From assembly GCF_030486595.1 (NCBI RefSeq), contig NZ_JAUJZH010000008.1, positions 1 to 64,000 of the forward strand: a stretch of DNA of 64,000 nucleotides, in the 5' to 3' direction. The notes beneath the pieces were generated by a model, which saw only the letters and a list, made by a program, of their open reading frames with translations, searched no databases and had not been told where the DNA came from. Shown in pieces: positions 1 through 8,559 of this stretch. The DNA is from Variovorax ginsengisoli. GTDB taxonomy: Bacteria > Pseudomonadota > Gammaproteobacteria > Burkholderiales > Burkholderiaceae_C. Made by a program: the position numbers and the translations under genes. Each line of letters starts with the position of its first letter. Position 1 is the stretch's first letter.

Positions 1-478
1 CAAGACGCAGCGGCGCATGGTCTCGGCCGCCATCGGCACGGTGTTCGTACAAGACTCGGCCGATGCGGCACGCTCGCAATGGCGATCGGTCGCCGACCAG
101 CTCCGCGACAAGTTCCCAAAGCTTGGCACGCTGATGGATGACGCGGAGAACGACGTCCTGGCCTTCATGACCTTCCCGCGGGCGCACTGGACGCAGATCT
201 ACAGCACGAACCCTCTGGAGCGGCTGAACGCCGAGATCAAGCGGCGCACGAACGTCGTCGGCATCTTCCCCAACGACGCCTCGATCACGAGGCTCGTCGG
301 CGCCATGATGATGGAGCAGAACGACGAGTGGTCGCTCAACCGACGCTACATGCAGTTGGAGGGCTTGCAGACCCTGAGCGATACTGCGCCCACTCGGCTG
401 TCCGCAGTGGCACGCTGAGTACCGTGCAGCTCAGCCTTCTCCGGGCTGTGGACCTACACCACGGAATGGGACACGACC
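1..478 (+). mobile_element. Right end of an IS256-family insertion sequence (partial)
   Basis: The transposase 3' end plus about 60 bases of downstream sequence make up the visible part of the element. The stretch at 468-478 (GGGACACGACC) resembles the outer inverted repeat of IS256 relatives. The matching left repeat and the target duplication lie outside the window, so the right boundary is approximate. Confidence 0.5.
2..418 (+). CDS. IS256-family (mutator-type) transposase, C-terminal part
   Basis: This is the last ~138 codons of a transposase whose 5' part lies left of the window. The reading frame is open from base 2, so the ATG at 17 is internal and not the start. The motif NPLERLNAEIKRRTNVVGIFPN is typical of IS256-family enzymes and carries the glutamate of the DDE catalytic triad. 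Family members are about 400 residues, so roughly a third is visible. The stop at 416-418 is followed closely by a GGGACACGACC-like sequence resembling an IS256 terminal repeat. The frame looks intact, but activity cannot be judged without the upstream part. Confidence 0.85.
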   Translation, partial: KTQRRMVSAAIGTVFVQDSADAARSQWRSVADQLRDKFPKLGTLMDDAENDVLAFMTFPRAHWTQIYSTNPLERLNAEIKRRTNVVGIFPNDASITRLVGAMMMEQNDEWSLNRRYMQLEGLQTLSDTAPTRLSAVAR

Positions 479-1165
479 GTCCACAACCATCATCTCGTTC
501 AATTCCAACTCAGCGTTCTGGAAGGACACGAACCAGAGGTCGACTGCTTTCTCCGTGGTCCGTATGCAGCCTCGAATCAACCACTCGTGCAGGATTTCTT
601 GGCGGTCGGAAAAAGGGGTTTGCTCCAGCTCTGCAATTGGCTGGATCGGGTGGAGCAAGCGCTCCGGGCGCACATGGTTGCAGACGCGAATCGCGAGCCT
701 TGGCGATTCAATTTCCCTATCGGATACCCAATGGGCACGACCTTGCTCGATCCAAACTACTTTCTTTTGCCAGTGTGTGACGGAAGCGATCCTCTTCCGT
801 GGAGCATCGATGTCTTTCGAAGCGTGTCGGGCATAGTGCGGCGAGCGAAAAGGCCGAGTTAGCGAAACTCTACTTGCCGACAGCTTTGCATCGGGGCGGC
901 AGCGCAAGTGAGGACAAGCCGGAGCATCCGTTGTGGAGATCTCTGCACAGCCGCTTTGGGCCCGAAGTGGCCGATTCGGTATCGTGCAGATGCACTGACT
1001 TCTTTCGCGGCAGCCTGCTTCGACAGAAGTATGCTCGACGCTGGATAGGTATCCAGCTTTTTCCGTGACAAACGCGCCCTCGTCACAGGGAGCCGGATGC
1101 GGAAATGCAGAGATTTTCGCCCGTCGGTTTGTCACAGGTGTTACCGCAAAGCCGTTCCATGACAA
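431..1165 (-). CDS. Uncertain open frame beside the IS, possibly a gene remnant
   Basis: A 244-codon frame on the minus strand. I do not recognise it. The C-terminal half (from about 780 down to 480) has an even, protein-like composition with motifs such as WIEQGRAHWVSDREIESPRL and AVDLWFVSFQNAELELNEMM. The N-terminal part looks like random translation. Base composition is visibly less GC-rich than the chromosome to the right. The C-terminus runs into the presumed IS end, so any real gene here may have been cut by the insertion. No ribosome binding site or family match supports it; treat it as a possible pseudogene in acquired DNA. Confidence 0.2.
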   Translation of the reverse strand: MSWNGFAVTPVTNRRAKISAFPHPAPCDEGAFVTEKAGYLSSVEHTSVEAGCRERSQCICTIPNRPLRAQSGCAEISTTDAPACPHLRCRPDAKLSASRVSLTRPFRSPHYARHASKDIDAPRKRIASVTHWQKKVVWIEQGRAHWVSDREIESPRLAIRVCNHVRPERLLHPIQPIAELEQTPFSDRQEILHEWLIRGCIRTTEKAVDLWFVSFQNAELELNEMMVVDGRVPFRGVGPQPGEG

Positions 1166-1190
1166 CGCGTTGCGACGGATTCGCTCCCCT

Positions 1191-1236
1191 CATGGGGTGC
1201 AAGGGGTCGAAGGTTCGAATCCTTTCACACCGACCA
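1191..1236 (+). tRNA. 3' half of tRNA-Pro(GGG), likely attachment-site remnant
   Basis: The sequence reads as tRNA-Pro from the anticodon loop onward. Loop ATGGGGT is at 1192-1198 with anticodon GGG at 1194-1196. Then come the 3' anticodon stem GCAAG, a variable loop, a T-arm with GAAGG/CCTTT stem around TTCGAAT (1209-1225), acceptor strand CACACCG (1226-1232), discriminator A and encoded CCA (1234-1236). The bases to the left cannot form the 5' anticodon stem, D-arm or acceptor, so this is not a functional gene. A tRNA 3' half is what an integrated element leaves at the end far from the restored tRNA. By polarity the element should extend left of 1191, with the intact tRNA outside the window. 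Confidence 0.75.
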
Positions 1237-1719
1237 AAATCGTTAGATAGATCAACGGGTTGCGCTCACAAGGCGTGACCCGTTTCTCTTTGCGCGCACT
1301 TTGCGGCGGTACACCCGCTTCGATATGCCGCCGGCCTGGAGCGGCTGCTGGATCTCGATTGTCAGCGCGTCGGTCCCCCGCCAGAACCACTTCTGCCGGA
1401 CCTTGCGCATGCCGCGCGGCGGGTCCGGGGATCTTCTTGTCAACCGTGCGCGGCCGCGATCGTCCAGTCCGGGACCTTGGCCGACTCGTTGCGCGTATTG
1501 AGCACGCGCTGCTCGGTGCTCGTGCAGGCGGGGCATTTCATGGTGTCGTCCCAAAGGGCTTGAACACGTCGGGCTCAAGGTGGCGCGGCGCGTGGCGCGA
1601 GCGGTTTCGGCGCGGTGGGCGGCGTCGTAGGTCTCGTCTTGCAGCACGCGTGCGACCTCTCTGACCTGGGTAGTGGGTGAGGGCGGGGTACGGTGGCCGC
1701 TCCCAACAGGAGACGCGAC
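1237..1719. other. Stretch without a convincing gene; possible gene debris
   Basis: No frame here looks coherent over its full length. On the minus strand, 1541 to 1440 encodes a 33-residue frame starting MKCPACTSTEQRVLNTRN, with one CxxC pair as in zinc ribbons, and then shifts frame. This may be the decayed end of a small zinc-ribbon gene. Otherwise I see only GC-driven open frames. Confidence 0.3.
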
Positions 1720-1887
1720 ATGTGGAAGTGCAGAGCCTGCGGTCTTGAGATCGCGTTTCGAGCCGAAACACTTAAAATTGATGAGGTCGGCCCCTTCTTC
1801 ATTTGCATGGGCTGCGGTCATCGGAACGCCCTGGTGAACGTTGGCGGCGAGCGCATCGCTCTGGCTCGACCGGTCGAGCTCCGATAG
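1720..1887 (+). CDS. Small zinc-ribbon protein (55 aa), function unknown
   Basis: A 55-residue protein with two CxxC pairs (CRAC near residues 4-7 and CMGC near residues 29-32), the spacing of a zinc ribbon. The ATG at 1720 is chosen over the upstream in-frame ATG at 1693 because AGGAG sits at 1708-1712 at ideal distance. Such small ribbons often bind nucleic acid or serve as adaptors, but nothing here indicates the partner. It stands alone, with no neighbouring gene within 500 bases on either side. Confidence 0.55.
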   Translation: MWKCRACGLEIAFRAETLKIDEVGPFFICMGCGHRNALVNVGGERIALARPVELR

Positions 1888-2486
1888 AGCCTCCAGGGCC
1901 TTGGGCAGGCGGCAGCCGGTGAGGGGGAGCGTGCAGCTCACATCGCCTCCCTGATGTCGACGCTCACGCCAGAGGGCTGCTGCTCCTTCCGCGCCTGGGC
2001 TGCGTCGAATCCCAGGTGAAGCAGCCCTTTTCCTCCTCTCATTTGGTGATGGTGGAGGTGCGGCCAAACTTTCGGCGATGCCACGCTTCATTCACACGCT
2101 GCCCGCTCATCGCTCGGCTTTCCCTCCTGCGTTCCCCGATTCCACTTCCACTCGGCACGGGCCATCAGGGAAGCCGATCCGCAGCAGCTGGGTTGTCGAG
2201 GGCCGCAGCCAGCGGCTACGGCAGTCCGATGGAGTTCGAGAAAGCCGCAAAAGCTTGGATCGGTGTCCACGAGACCGGCAGCAGCCCATTGCTCGACACA
2301 GGGCGCTGAGCCCGGCCGCCAGCCTGCGAAATTGGCTCGCCCGGACAGGCCGTCCGGCTTCTCGAGACGAGCGCAGCAACTCCCTGCCTTGCCGGCAACT
2401 CGCCCCCGACCGTTGCGCGCTCGTCGGCCCGGAAAAAGACGGACACGGCGCGGGGGACTGAGTAATATGGAAGTTGTAAATTTGTC
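1888..2486. other. Non-coding or unrecognised stretch before the FecR operon
   Basis: Six-frame reading gives only composition-driven frames with no recognisable domain and no well-placed ribosome binding sites. The right end becomes AT-rich. It contains TAATAT at 2463-2468, a plausible -10 element for the operon starting at 2502, though no good -35 box was seen. Confidence 0.4.
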
Positions 2487-2501
2487 TTGCAGCTAGGAAC
2501 C

Positions 2502-3578
2502 ATGATGCTCGACGCCAGCGGAGTTACGTCTTTACGGCTCGCAAGGGTCTTGTTCGGGTTCCTGCTGCTGTGCGTCGCGAGCCTGTTCGCGTCGCCATTT
2601 GCTTGTGCGCAAGCCACCGGCGCCTCGCCGGCCCCGGCGCGATCCGGCAGCATCGTCGGCATCGTCGAAGGCGAGGTCGCGCTGATCCGCCAGACCACGC
2701 GTTACGCGCTCGCCGAGGGCGTGTTGTTGAACGATCAGGACATCATCGAGACGGCGCCGGGCGCCTTTGCCCAGATCGAGCTTCCCGGGGGCGTCCTCGT
2801 CGGCATCGGTGAATCCACGCGCCTGATGCTGGCGCCTCGCGTCGGCAAGGGGCTGACGGCGCCGCCGCTTTATCTGCTCGAGGGCTGGCTCAAGACCACC
2901 GCCCCCGGCGCCTTCGGCTACGTCGGCCCCGGCGTCGAGGTGGCGACGCAGGCCGCCGCTGCCGTCATCCACACCAAGGGGGCGCAGTACGAGTTGTTCG
3001 TCGAATCCGGATCCGCCAGGCTGACGCTGCGCGATGGCTCGCAGACGGTCACGCAACTGGCCGGCGGCGACTTCGCACAGCGGCGCGAAGGCACCACGCC
3101 GACGGTCGGGCAGCGTGCCACGCCCGAGTTCGTGAGCAAGGTGCCGAGCCAGTTCCGCGACTCGCTGCCCGCGCGTGGCGAGCAGCGCGCCAAGCGCAAC
3201 GTCGCACCCAAGGCGCGCGGCGAAATCACCTACACCGATGTGGCCGCCTGGCTGCGGACCGAACCGGCGCTGCGGCTGCCGCTGCTGCCGCTGTGGCAGT
3301 CGCGTGCGGCCGACCTCGACTTCCGTGCGGGGGCCAAGGCCGATCTGGCGCAACACCCCGAGTGGGAGCGCTATGCCGACCCCGAGGGGTATGCGCGCCG
3401 CCTGGCCGAAGAGGCCGAGCGTCGCCGGGCGCGGGAGGCCGCGGCCGCAGCGGCACGGGCCCGCGCGGCTGCCGCTGCAGCAGCAGCTGCCGCCGCCGCT
3501 GCCGCCGCACCCGCACCTGCGCCTGGATCCATCCCCGCAGCCTCGGGCACCAGCACCGGGCGCGGCACGTCTCAGTGA
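2502..3578 (+). CDS. Secreted FecR-domain protein with Ala-rich C-terminus
   Basis: A 358-residue exported protein. A hydrophobic signal segment (roughly residues 15-37, ending in FACAQA) is followed by a FecR-type beta domain from about 50 to 190, with phrases such as GIVEGEVALIRQ and GAFAQIELPGG. The C-terminal ~50 residues are a charged then almost pure alanine tract ending in Pro/Ala repeats, possibly a flexible or coiled segment. The start at 2502 is preferred to a TTG at 2487 because AGGA lies just upstream. FecR domains in such stand-alone proteins are periplasmic and not tied to iron uptake. It is the first gene of the sensor/kinase operon, so a role in envelope sensing is plausible but inferred. 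Confidence 0.75.
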   Translation: MMLDASGVTSLRLARVLFGFLLLCVASLFASPFACAQATGASPAPARSGSIVGIVEGEVALIRQTTRYALAEGVLLNDQDIIETAPGAFAQIELPGGVLVGIGESTRLMLAPRVGKGLTAPPLYLLEGWLKTTAPGAFGYVGPGVEVATQAAAAVIHTKGAQYELFVESGSARLTLRDGSQTVTQLAGGDFAQRREGTTPTVGQRATPEFVSKVPSQFRDSLPARGEQRAKRNVAPKARGEITYTDVAAWLRTEPALRLPLLPLWQSRAADLDFRAGAKADLAQHPEWERYADPEGYARRLAEEAERRRAREAAAAAARARAAAAAAAAAAAAAAAPAPAPGSIPAASGTSTGRGTSQ

Positions 3579-3635
3579 ACCGTTCGCTGTCGTGGCGCAA
3601 CCCAGCGACTACTACGACCAGGACTGGAGAATTTC

Positions 3636-4508
3636 ATGAGCCTTCTACTCAAGTTCAATCTGATCTTCCTGGTTGTCTTCGTCGCAGGTGTGGCCGGCAC
3701 GGGCAAGATTTCCTACGACCTGCTGCAAGGCAACGCCAAGCAGGAAGTGCTCAACCATGCGCGCCTGACGATGGAAAAGGCGATGGCGGTACGCGCCTAC
3801 ACCAATGACCAGATCCGCCCATTGCTCGAAACGCAGATGAAGTACACCTTCCTGCCCCAGACCGTGCCGGCCTATTCCGCCACGGAAGTGCTGGCGACAC
3901 TGGCCAAGAGCTTCCCGGATTACACCTACAAGGAAGCGACCCTGAATCCGACCAACCCGCGCGATCGGGCCGTCGATTGGGAAGCCGACATCGTGAATCG
4001 CTTTCGCACCCAGGCCGATCAGAAGGAGTTCATTGGCGAGCGCGAGTCGGGTACCGGGCGGGCGCTCTACATCGCACGCCCGATCCGTATCACGAACGCC
4101 GCCTGCCTGACCTGCCACAGCACGGTCGAGGCGGCGCCGCGCACGGTGATCGAGAAGTACGGGCCGGCCAACGGCTTCGGCTGGCATTTGAACGAGGTGA
4201 TCGGCGCGCAGGTCGTTTCGGTGCCGATGTCGGTGCCGCTGGCGCGCGCCGAACAGACGTTCAAGGTCTTCATGGCTTCGCTTGTCGGCATCTTCCTGGC
4301 CATCGGCATCGTGTTGAACGTGATGCTCTACCTGCTCGTGATCCGGCCGGTGACGGCGCTGTCGAAGGTGGCCAACCGCGTCAGCCTGGGCGAACCCGAT
4401 GTGCCGGAGTTCGCGACGAATGGCCGTGACGAGATCGGGACCCTGGCGAAATCGTTCACGCGCATGCGCCGCAGCCTCGATCAGGCCATCAAGATGATCG
4501 ATACCTGA
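3636..4508 (+). CDS. Membrane heme sensor (DUF3365/Tll0287-like) with HAMP domain
   Basis: A 290-residue protein with an N-terminal membrane segment (residues ~5-22), a periplasmic Tll0287-like domain, a second membrane helix (~211-236) and a HAMP linker to the C-terminus. The periplasmic domain contains CLTCH at 157-161, the covalent heme-binding motif of c-type cytochromes. There is no output domain after HAMP, so a signal would have to pass to a partner. The next gene, 13 bases downstream, is a soluble Ser/Thr kinase, which makes redox or gas sensing feeding the kinase an attractive inference. The family assignment is firm; the signal sensed is not known from sequence. Confidence 0.8.
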   Translation: MSLLLKFNLIFLVVFVAGVAGTGKISYDLLQGNAKQEVLNHARLTMEKAMAVRAYTNDQIRPLLETQMKYTFLPQTVPAYSATEVLATLAKSFPDYTYKEATLNPTNPRDRAVDWEADIVNRFRTQADQKEFIGERESGTGRALYIARPIRITNAACLTCHSTVEAAPRTVIEKYGPANGFGWHLNEVIGAQVVSVPMSVPLARAEQTFKVFMASLVGIFLAIGIVLNVMLYLLVIRPVTALSKVANRVSLGEPDVPEFATNGRDEIGTLAKSFTRMRRSLDQAIKMIDT

Positions 4509-4521
4509 GGCCCGTACCCGC

Positions 4522-6027
4522 ATGTCGCCGCCCACCCACGTCGGTCAGTACCCGCTCCGCGGCGTGATCGGCTCGGGCGGGATGGGTATCGTGTACCTGG
4601 CGCACGATCCGGCGATCGACCGTGCGGTGGCGATCAAGACGATTCACCGCCGCCTGCTCGAATCGGGGGGCGACGACATGAGCGTGGCGGCGCGCTTTCG
4701 GGTGGAAGCCAAGGCGGCGGGGCGGCTTACCCACCGCAACATCGTCTCGATCTACCAGTTCGGCGAAGACAACGACTTCGCCTACATCGTGATGGAGTAC
4801 GTCGCCGGACGCAACCTGCGCGACTATGTCCAGGCACCGCGCAAGCTCGAGGTGCCGCAGGTGCTGTGCGTGATGACGCAACTGCTCGACGGCTTGCACT
4901 ATGCGCACGAGCGCGGCATCGTGCACCGGGACATCAAGCCGGCGAATCTGCTGATTGCCGATGATGGGCGCCTCAAGATCACCGATTTCGGCATCGCGCG
5001 AACCGAATCGTCGAATCTGACACGCGCCAATTCGATCGTCGGGTCACCCGGCTACATCGCGCCTGAGCAGTACACCAACCGCGAGATCGACCGCCGCGTC
5101 GATGTTTTCTCGGCGGGCGTACTGCTCTATCGGATGCTGAGCGGGACGACGCCATTCGTCGGCACGGACGACGCGATCATGTACAAGATCGTCTACGAGC
5201 CTCACAAGCCGCTCAGCGAAGTGACGAACGACGCCAGCCTCAAGCCGTTCGATGCGGTGCTGGACCGCGCGCTGGCGAAGGATCCGGCGCAGCGCTATCC
5301 GAACGCGATGGCGATGCGAACGGCGCTGCAGGCGCTCGCCACCGAGACCTTGCCGGAGGTGCTGCCGGCCGACATCGTGTTGGCGCCTGTCATCGAGAGC
5401 CTTGAGCCGAGCCTGCCCGTCCCGACGCTGCGCCACGTGTCCGACATGCCCGGGCCGAGCGCGCCGATCGTGCCGACGGTGCCCGACTCGGAGCGGAACG
5501 CCCCGGCGCACCCGAAGTCGCTGCCCGTCACCGTCCCGCCTTCGATTCCCGCGCCCACCGGATGGGACACCGTCGCGCTGGCCGAGGTGGAGCGCGAACT
5601 GGCACAGCACGTGGGCGCGGTGGCGCGCGTGATGGTGCGCCGCGCCGCGCGTGGCTTGTCCACGCTGGCGGAAGTGCGCCATGCCGTCGCCAGCGCGATC
5701 ACCGACATCGAAGCGCGCGAGCGCTTCCTGGCCAGGGCCGGCGTGTCGCCAACCCAGAGTGCGGTGTCGGCAGGACGAGCCTCTGGCGCCCAGGTCACGA
5801 GAGCGGAGGGCGCGGCGCCGAACGGCGTGCCCATGCGCGAAGGCGATGTCGACAAGGCGGCCGCTGCACTCCTTTCCTCGCTCGGGCCGATTGCGCGGGT
5901 GGTCGCGAAGCGCTGTGCCGCGAAATCGAACACCCGCGAGCAGTTCGTTGCCAGCGTCATGGAACAGCTCGCGCCCACCGTCGATGCCCGCCGTGTGCAG
6001 GCCGACTTGTGGCGAGCCTTGGGTTGA
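4522..6027 (+). CDS. ppkA: Ser/Thr protein kinase of the T6SS phosphorylation switch (PpkA-like)
   Basis: A 501-residue Hanks-type kinase. The glycine loop GSGGMG is at 17-22, catalytic lysine 39 lies in VAIK, the catalytic loop is HRDIKPANLL (136-145) and DFG is at 156-158, so all key residues are present. After the kinase domain (~270) comes a Pro-rich linker and two copies of a small helical domain (about 350-410 and 440-500; GAVARVMVRR and GPIARVVAKR) resembling DUF8082. No membrane helix is visible, unlike Pseudomonas PpkA, so membrane input may come from the heme sensor just upstream. FHA and PP2C genes follow at once. In known systems this trio controls T6SS assembly by phosphorylating the FHA protein. 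Confidence 0.85.
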   Translation: MSPPTHVGQYPLRGVIGSGGMGIVYLAHDPAIDRAVAIKTIHRRLLESGGDDMSVAARFRVEAKAAGRLTHRNIVSIYQFGEDNDFAYIVMEYVAGRNLRDYVQAPRKLEVPQVLCVMTQLLDGLHYAHERGIVHRDIKPANLLIADDGRLKITDFGIARTESSNLTRANSIVGSPGYIAPEQYTNREIDRRVDVFSAGVLLYRMLSGTTPFVGTDDAIMYKIVYEPHKPLSEVTNDASLKPFDAVLDRALAKDPAQRYPNAMAMRTALQALATETLPEVLPADIVLAPVIESLEPSLPVPTLRHVSDMPGPSAPIVPTVPDSERNAPAHPKSLPVTVPPSIPAPTGWDTVALAEVERELAQHVGAVARVMVRRAARGLSTLAEVRHAVASAITDIEARERFLARAGVSPTQSAVSAGRASGAQVTRAEGAAPNGVPMREGDVDKAAAALLSSLGPIARVVAKRCAAKSNTREQFVASVMEQLAPTVDARRVQADLWRALG

Positions 6028-6044
6028 ATCCGAACGGGCCCCCC

Positions 6045-7286
6045 GTGATCGCGCTGCATGTCATGCGCCGCCCCGGCGCCACCGAGCCCGATGCGACGGC
6101 GCTTCCGCTTTCGCCGGAGGGCATCATCATCGGCCGCTCTCCCGAATGCGATCTGGTGCTGGCCGACCCGCTGCGCGGGGTGTCGCGCCAACACGCGCAA
6201 GTCGTCATGGCCGGCCAGGACGCGCTCGTGCGCTGCATCAGCGTCACCACCCCCTTGTGGGTGAACGACACGCAGCTCGCCCCGGGTGACCAGCTGGGCC
6301 TGTCGGTGGGCGACTGCCTGCGCATCGGCGGGTTCGAGCTCGCTGTCGAGTGCATTGCGGCGCCGGCGGCTCCGCGGGCGCGTCTGGATCGCTGGTTCGA
6401 TCTGGACGGCGCGCTCGATCCGCTTGCCGCGCAATCGCCGCTGCCGGCCCTGGCGCCGGCGCCTGAAGTGGCATCGACGCCCGAGGCGGTGTCAGCGAGC
6501 GCGGTGGTGTCCTGGAAGACGGATCCGCTGGTCGTGCGGACCGGCACGCCGGTGATGCACAGCGCGCCCTCGTTGCCACCGCCTTCGGCGGAGCTGCCGC
6601 GGCCCGCCAGCGCAGCGGCTGCCGCATCGACCGCGCCCGCGGGCGGATCGCCGGATCTGGCCGAGCTTGCAGCGGCGTTCGGTCGCGGCGCCGAACTGGG
6701 CTGCGCCCAGGTGCCGCCGTTGACGCCGGAGTTGATGGAACACCTGGGCGCACTGCTGCGGGCCACCGCCGAGGGCACGCTCGCGCTGCTGAAAAGCCGC
6801 GCGGTCGCGAAACGCCACATGCGCGCCGAGGGCACGGTGATCGCGCCGCGTCAGAACAATCCCCTGAAGTTCTCGCCGGACGCGACCGAAGCCTTGACCC
6901 GGATGCTGCAGCGTGTCCCGAGCCCCGGCTTTCTCGACCCCGTGGCGGCGCTGCGCGATGCGAATCGGGACCTGCTGGTCCACCAGGTGGCGATGGTCGC
7001 CGGCATGCGCGCGGCGGTGTTCGAGCTCTTTTCCCGCCTGGGACCCGAGGCCGCCGAGAACGCGGAGGGACCGCCGCGCGATCTTCTTGCTCGCCTTCCC
7101 AAGCGCCGCGCCGCGGCCCTCTGGGAGCGCCATCGGCTGCAGCACGCCCATCTGCTCGCGCACCTGGATGACGACTTCGAGACCATCTTCGGACGGGAAT
7201 TCCTGCGCGCCTACGAAGCCCAGTCGCGCGTGAACGCCGATGCCGATGCCCCACCGCCGGAGCCGCCATGGCCCAACGCGCGTTGA
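6045..7286 (+). CDS. tagH: FHA-domain protein, T6SS-associated TagH/Fha type
   Basis: Starting from GTG 6045, a 413-residue protein. The N-terminal FHA domain (about 1-105) shows the phosphothreonine-binding signature GRS...SRQH. An Ala/Pro-rich linker follows (about 105-230). The C-terminal ~180 residues match the conserved TagH tail (DPVAALRDANRDLLVHQVAM, LWERHRLQHAHLLAHLDDDF). The reading frame is open far upstream, but everything before ~6009 overlaps the kinase gene and looks spurious. TTG 6024, overlapping the kinase stop, and GTG 6009 are alternative starts. FHA proteins of this class are kinase substrates and recruit the machine once phosphorylated. Confidence 0.8.
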   Translation: MIALHVMRRPGATEPDATALPLSPEGIIIGRSPECDLVLADPLRGVSRQHAQVVMAGQDALVRCISVTTPLWVNDTQLAPGDQLGLSVGDCLRIGGFELAVECIAAPAAPRARLDRWFDLDGALDPLAAQSPLPALAPAPEVASTPEAVSASAVVSWKTDPLVVRTGTPVMHSAPSLPPPSAELPRPASAAAAASTAPAGGSPDLAELAAAFGRGAELGCAQVPPLTPELMEHLGALLRATAEGTLALLKSRAVAKRHMRAEGTVIAPRQNNPLKFSPDATEALTRMLQRVPSPGFLDPVAALRDANRDLLVHQVAMVAGMRAAVFELFSRLGPEAAENAEGPPRDLLARLPKRRAAALWERHRLQHAHLLAHLDDDFETIFGREFLRAYEAQSRVNADADAPPPEPPWPNAR

Positions 7287-8008
7287 ACTTCTCGGTCGCC
7301 GCGCTGTCGCGAACCGGGCGGCGCGAGTGCAACGAAGACGCCTTCGGCTATTGGCAGGGCGCCGACGCCCTTGTCGCCGTCCTGTGCGACGGTGCGGGTG
7401 GACACGGCGGCGGCCAGACGGCCTCGCGCGCGGCCGTGACGCATGTGCTCGAAGCCTTCGCGCTCCGACCCGAGGTCAGCCCGATCGCGCTGAAGCGCCT
7501 TGTCCAGGGGGCCAACGACGCGGTGGTCGCGCAGCAGGTCGCGGGCACGACCACGGCCGACATGCGCACCACCATCGTCGTGCTGCTGCTCGACCTGCGC
7601 AGTGGCGCGGCGATCTGGGCCCATGCCGGCGACTCGCGGCTGTACCGATGGCATGACGCCCGGTTGCTCGGGCGCACGCGCGATCAAAGCCTCGCGCAGA
7701 GCTTGCGCGATGCCGGGCTGAACGCGAGCGACGCCGCCCCGGGGCAACTGACTTCGGCGCTTGGCTCGCCCGAAGGCTTCGACGTCGAGATCCTGGAAAC
7801 GGCGCAGCTGCTGGCTTCCCGCGATGCCCTGCTGCTGTGCAGCGACGGCCTCTGGTCGGCGTTCGACGATCTGGCGATGGAGCGCAGCCTGGCCGGCTGC
7901 AGCGGCATCCAGGCCTGGCTCGATCGACTCGAAGCGGGTGTGCGGCGAGCCGATCGCAGCGACCAGGACAACTATTCCGCGCTCGCGATCTGGTGCGAGC
8001 CGGGTTGA
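7268..8008 (+). CDS. pppA: PP2C-family Ser/Thr phosphatase (PppA-like)
   Basis: A 246-residue soluble protein phosphatase. Metal-binding motifs of the PP2C family are present: NEDAFG near residues 20-25, LCDGAGGHGGG near 39-49, CSDGLW near 197-202 and DNYSAL near the C-terminus. It would remove phosphate from the FHA protein and so oppose the kinase two genes upstream. The start at 7268 overlaps the FHA gene by 19 bases, implying coupled translation. Its 3' end overlaps the 3' end of the convergent tagF by 37 bases, so the two transcripts are complementary at their ends. Confidence 0.88.
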   Translation: MAQRALNFSVAALSRTGRRECNEDAFGYWQGADALVAVLCDGAGGHGGGQTASRAAVTHVLEAFALRPEVSPIALKRLVQGANDAVVAQQVAGTTTADMRTTIVVLLLDLRSGAAIWAHAGDSRLYRWHDARLLGRTRDQSLAQSLRDAGLNASDAAPGQLTSALGSPEGFDVEILETAQLLASRDALLLCSDGLWSAFDDLAMERSLAGCSGIQAWLDRLEAGVRRADRSDQDNYSALAIWCEPG

Positions 8009-8559
8009 ACACCGAGCAGTTCGAGCAGAAGTGCCGGCTCCGGCGGCCAGGCCGCGGGCCGCGCAACGACATCGTGTGCGGCGGCGAGCGGCCACCAGAG
8101 GCTGGCCGGCGCCGACGGCCAGGGCTCGGCCGGTTTGAAGTCCTGCTCCGGACGGGGCGGCAGGGCGGCGATCGCGGCCTCGAGCGCCTCGGGCCCTTGT
8201 GCGGCTGCGTCGAGCAGCGACGCGAGCCGTGCGGCGCCTTCACCCGGCGAGGGCGGGGTGTTGAAGCGTTCGGCCAGCGTCAGCGGAAAGGCGCGTCCGA
8301 CACGATCGTGCGACGCCGTGAAGATTCCGCACCAGATCTCGCCGGACGTCGGCAGCGCCAGATAGCGCCACGGCGCGAAGGTGCTCAGGCGTTCACGCAG
8401 CGCGGCGGCGTCCAGCGTCGTCGCGGCGAGGGCGAGGCCGCGTTGCAGCCAACCATCCCAGTCGCTGCGCCAGCGTGCGGGCAGGCCGCGGCCGACGAAG
8501 TCGCCACGCGCGGGCAACTTGCCGTACCAGGAGACGCGACGCGAGGGCGACTTCACCAT
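7972..8559 (-). CDS. tagF: T6SS-associated protein TagF
   Basis: A 195-residue cytoplasmic protein of the TagF/ImpM family, recognised by the N-terminal motif VSWYGKLPARGDFVGRGLP and the following WLQRGLA. Family members act as negative, post-translational regulators of type VI secretion and sometimes occur fused to PppA phosphatase. Here TagF and the phosphatase are separate genes that converge and overlap at their 3' ends. Its start overlaps the end of tssM by 7 bases. It is the last gene of a ten-gene minus-strand array. Confidence 0.88.
   Translation of the reverse strand: MVKSPSRRVSWYGKLPARGDFVGRGLPARWRSDWDGWLQRGLALAATTLDAAALRERLSTFAPWRYLALPTSGEIWCGIFTASHDRVGRAFPLTLAERFNTPPSPGEGAARLASLLDAAAQGPEALEAAIAALPPRPEQDFKPAEPWPSAPASLWWPLAAAHDVVARPAAWPPEPALLLELLGVQPGSHQIASAE

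Noticed and set aside
1190-1390. Minus-strand frame ending in VGVKGFEPSTPCTP
   Set aside because: This peptide is the well-known false translation of the antisense strand of a tRNA 3' half; the DNA is the tRNA-Pro remnant.
1260-1664. Possible plus-strand gene in the island-border region
   Set aside because: Arg/Gly-rich random translation; no ribosome binding site or motif.
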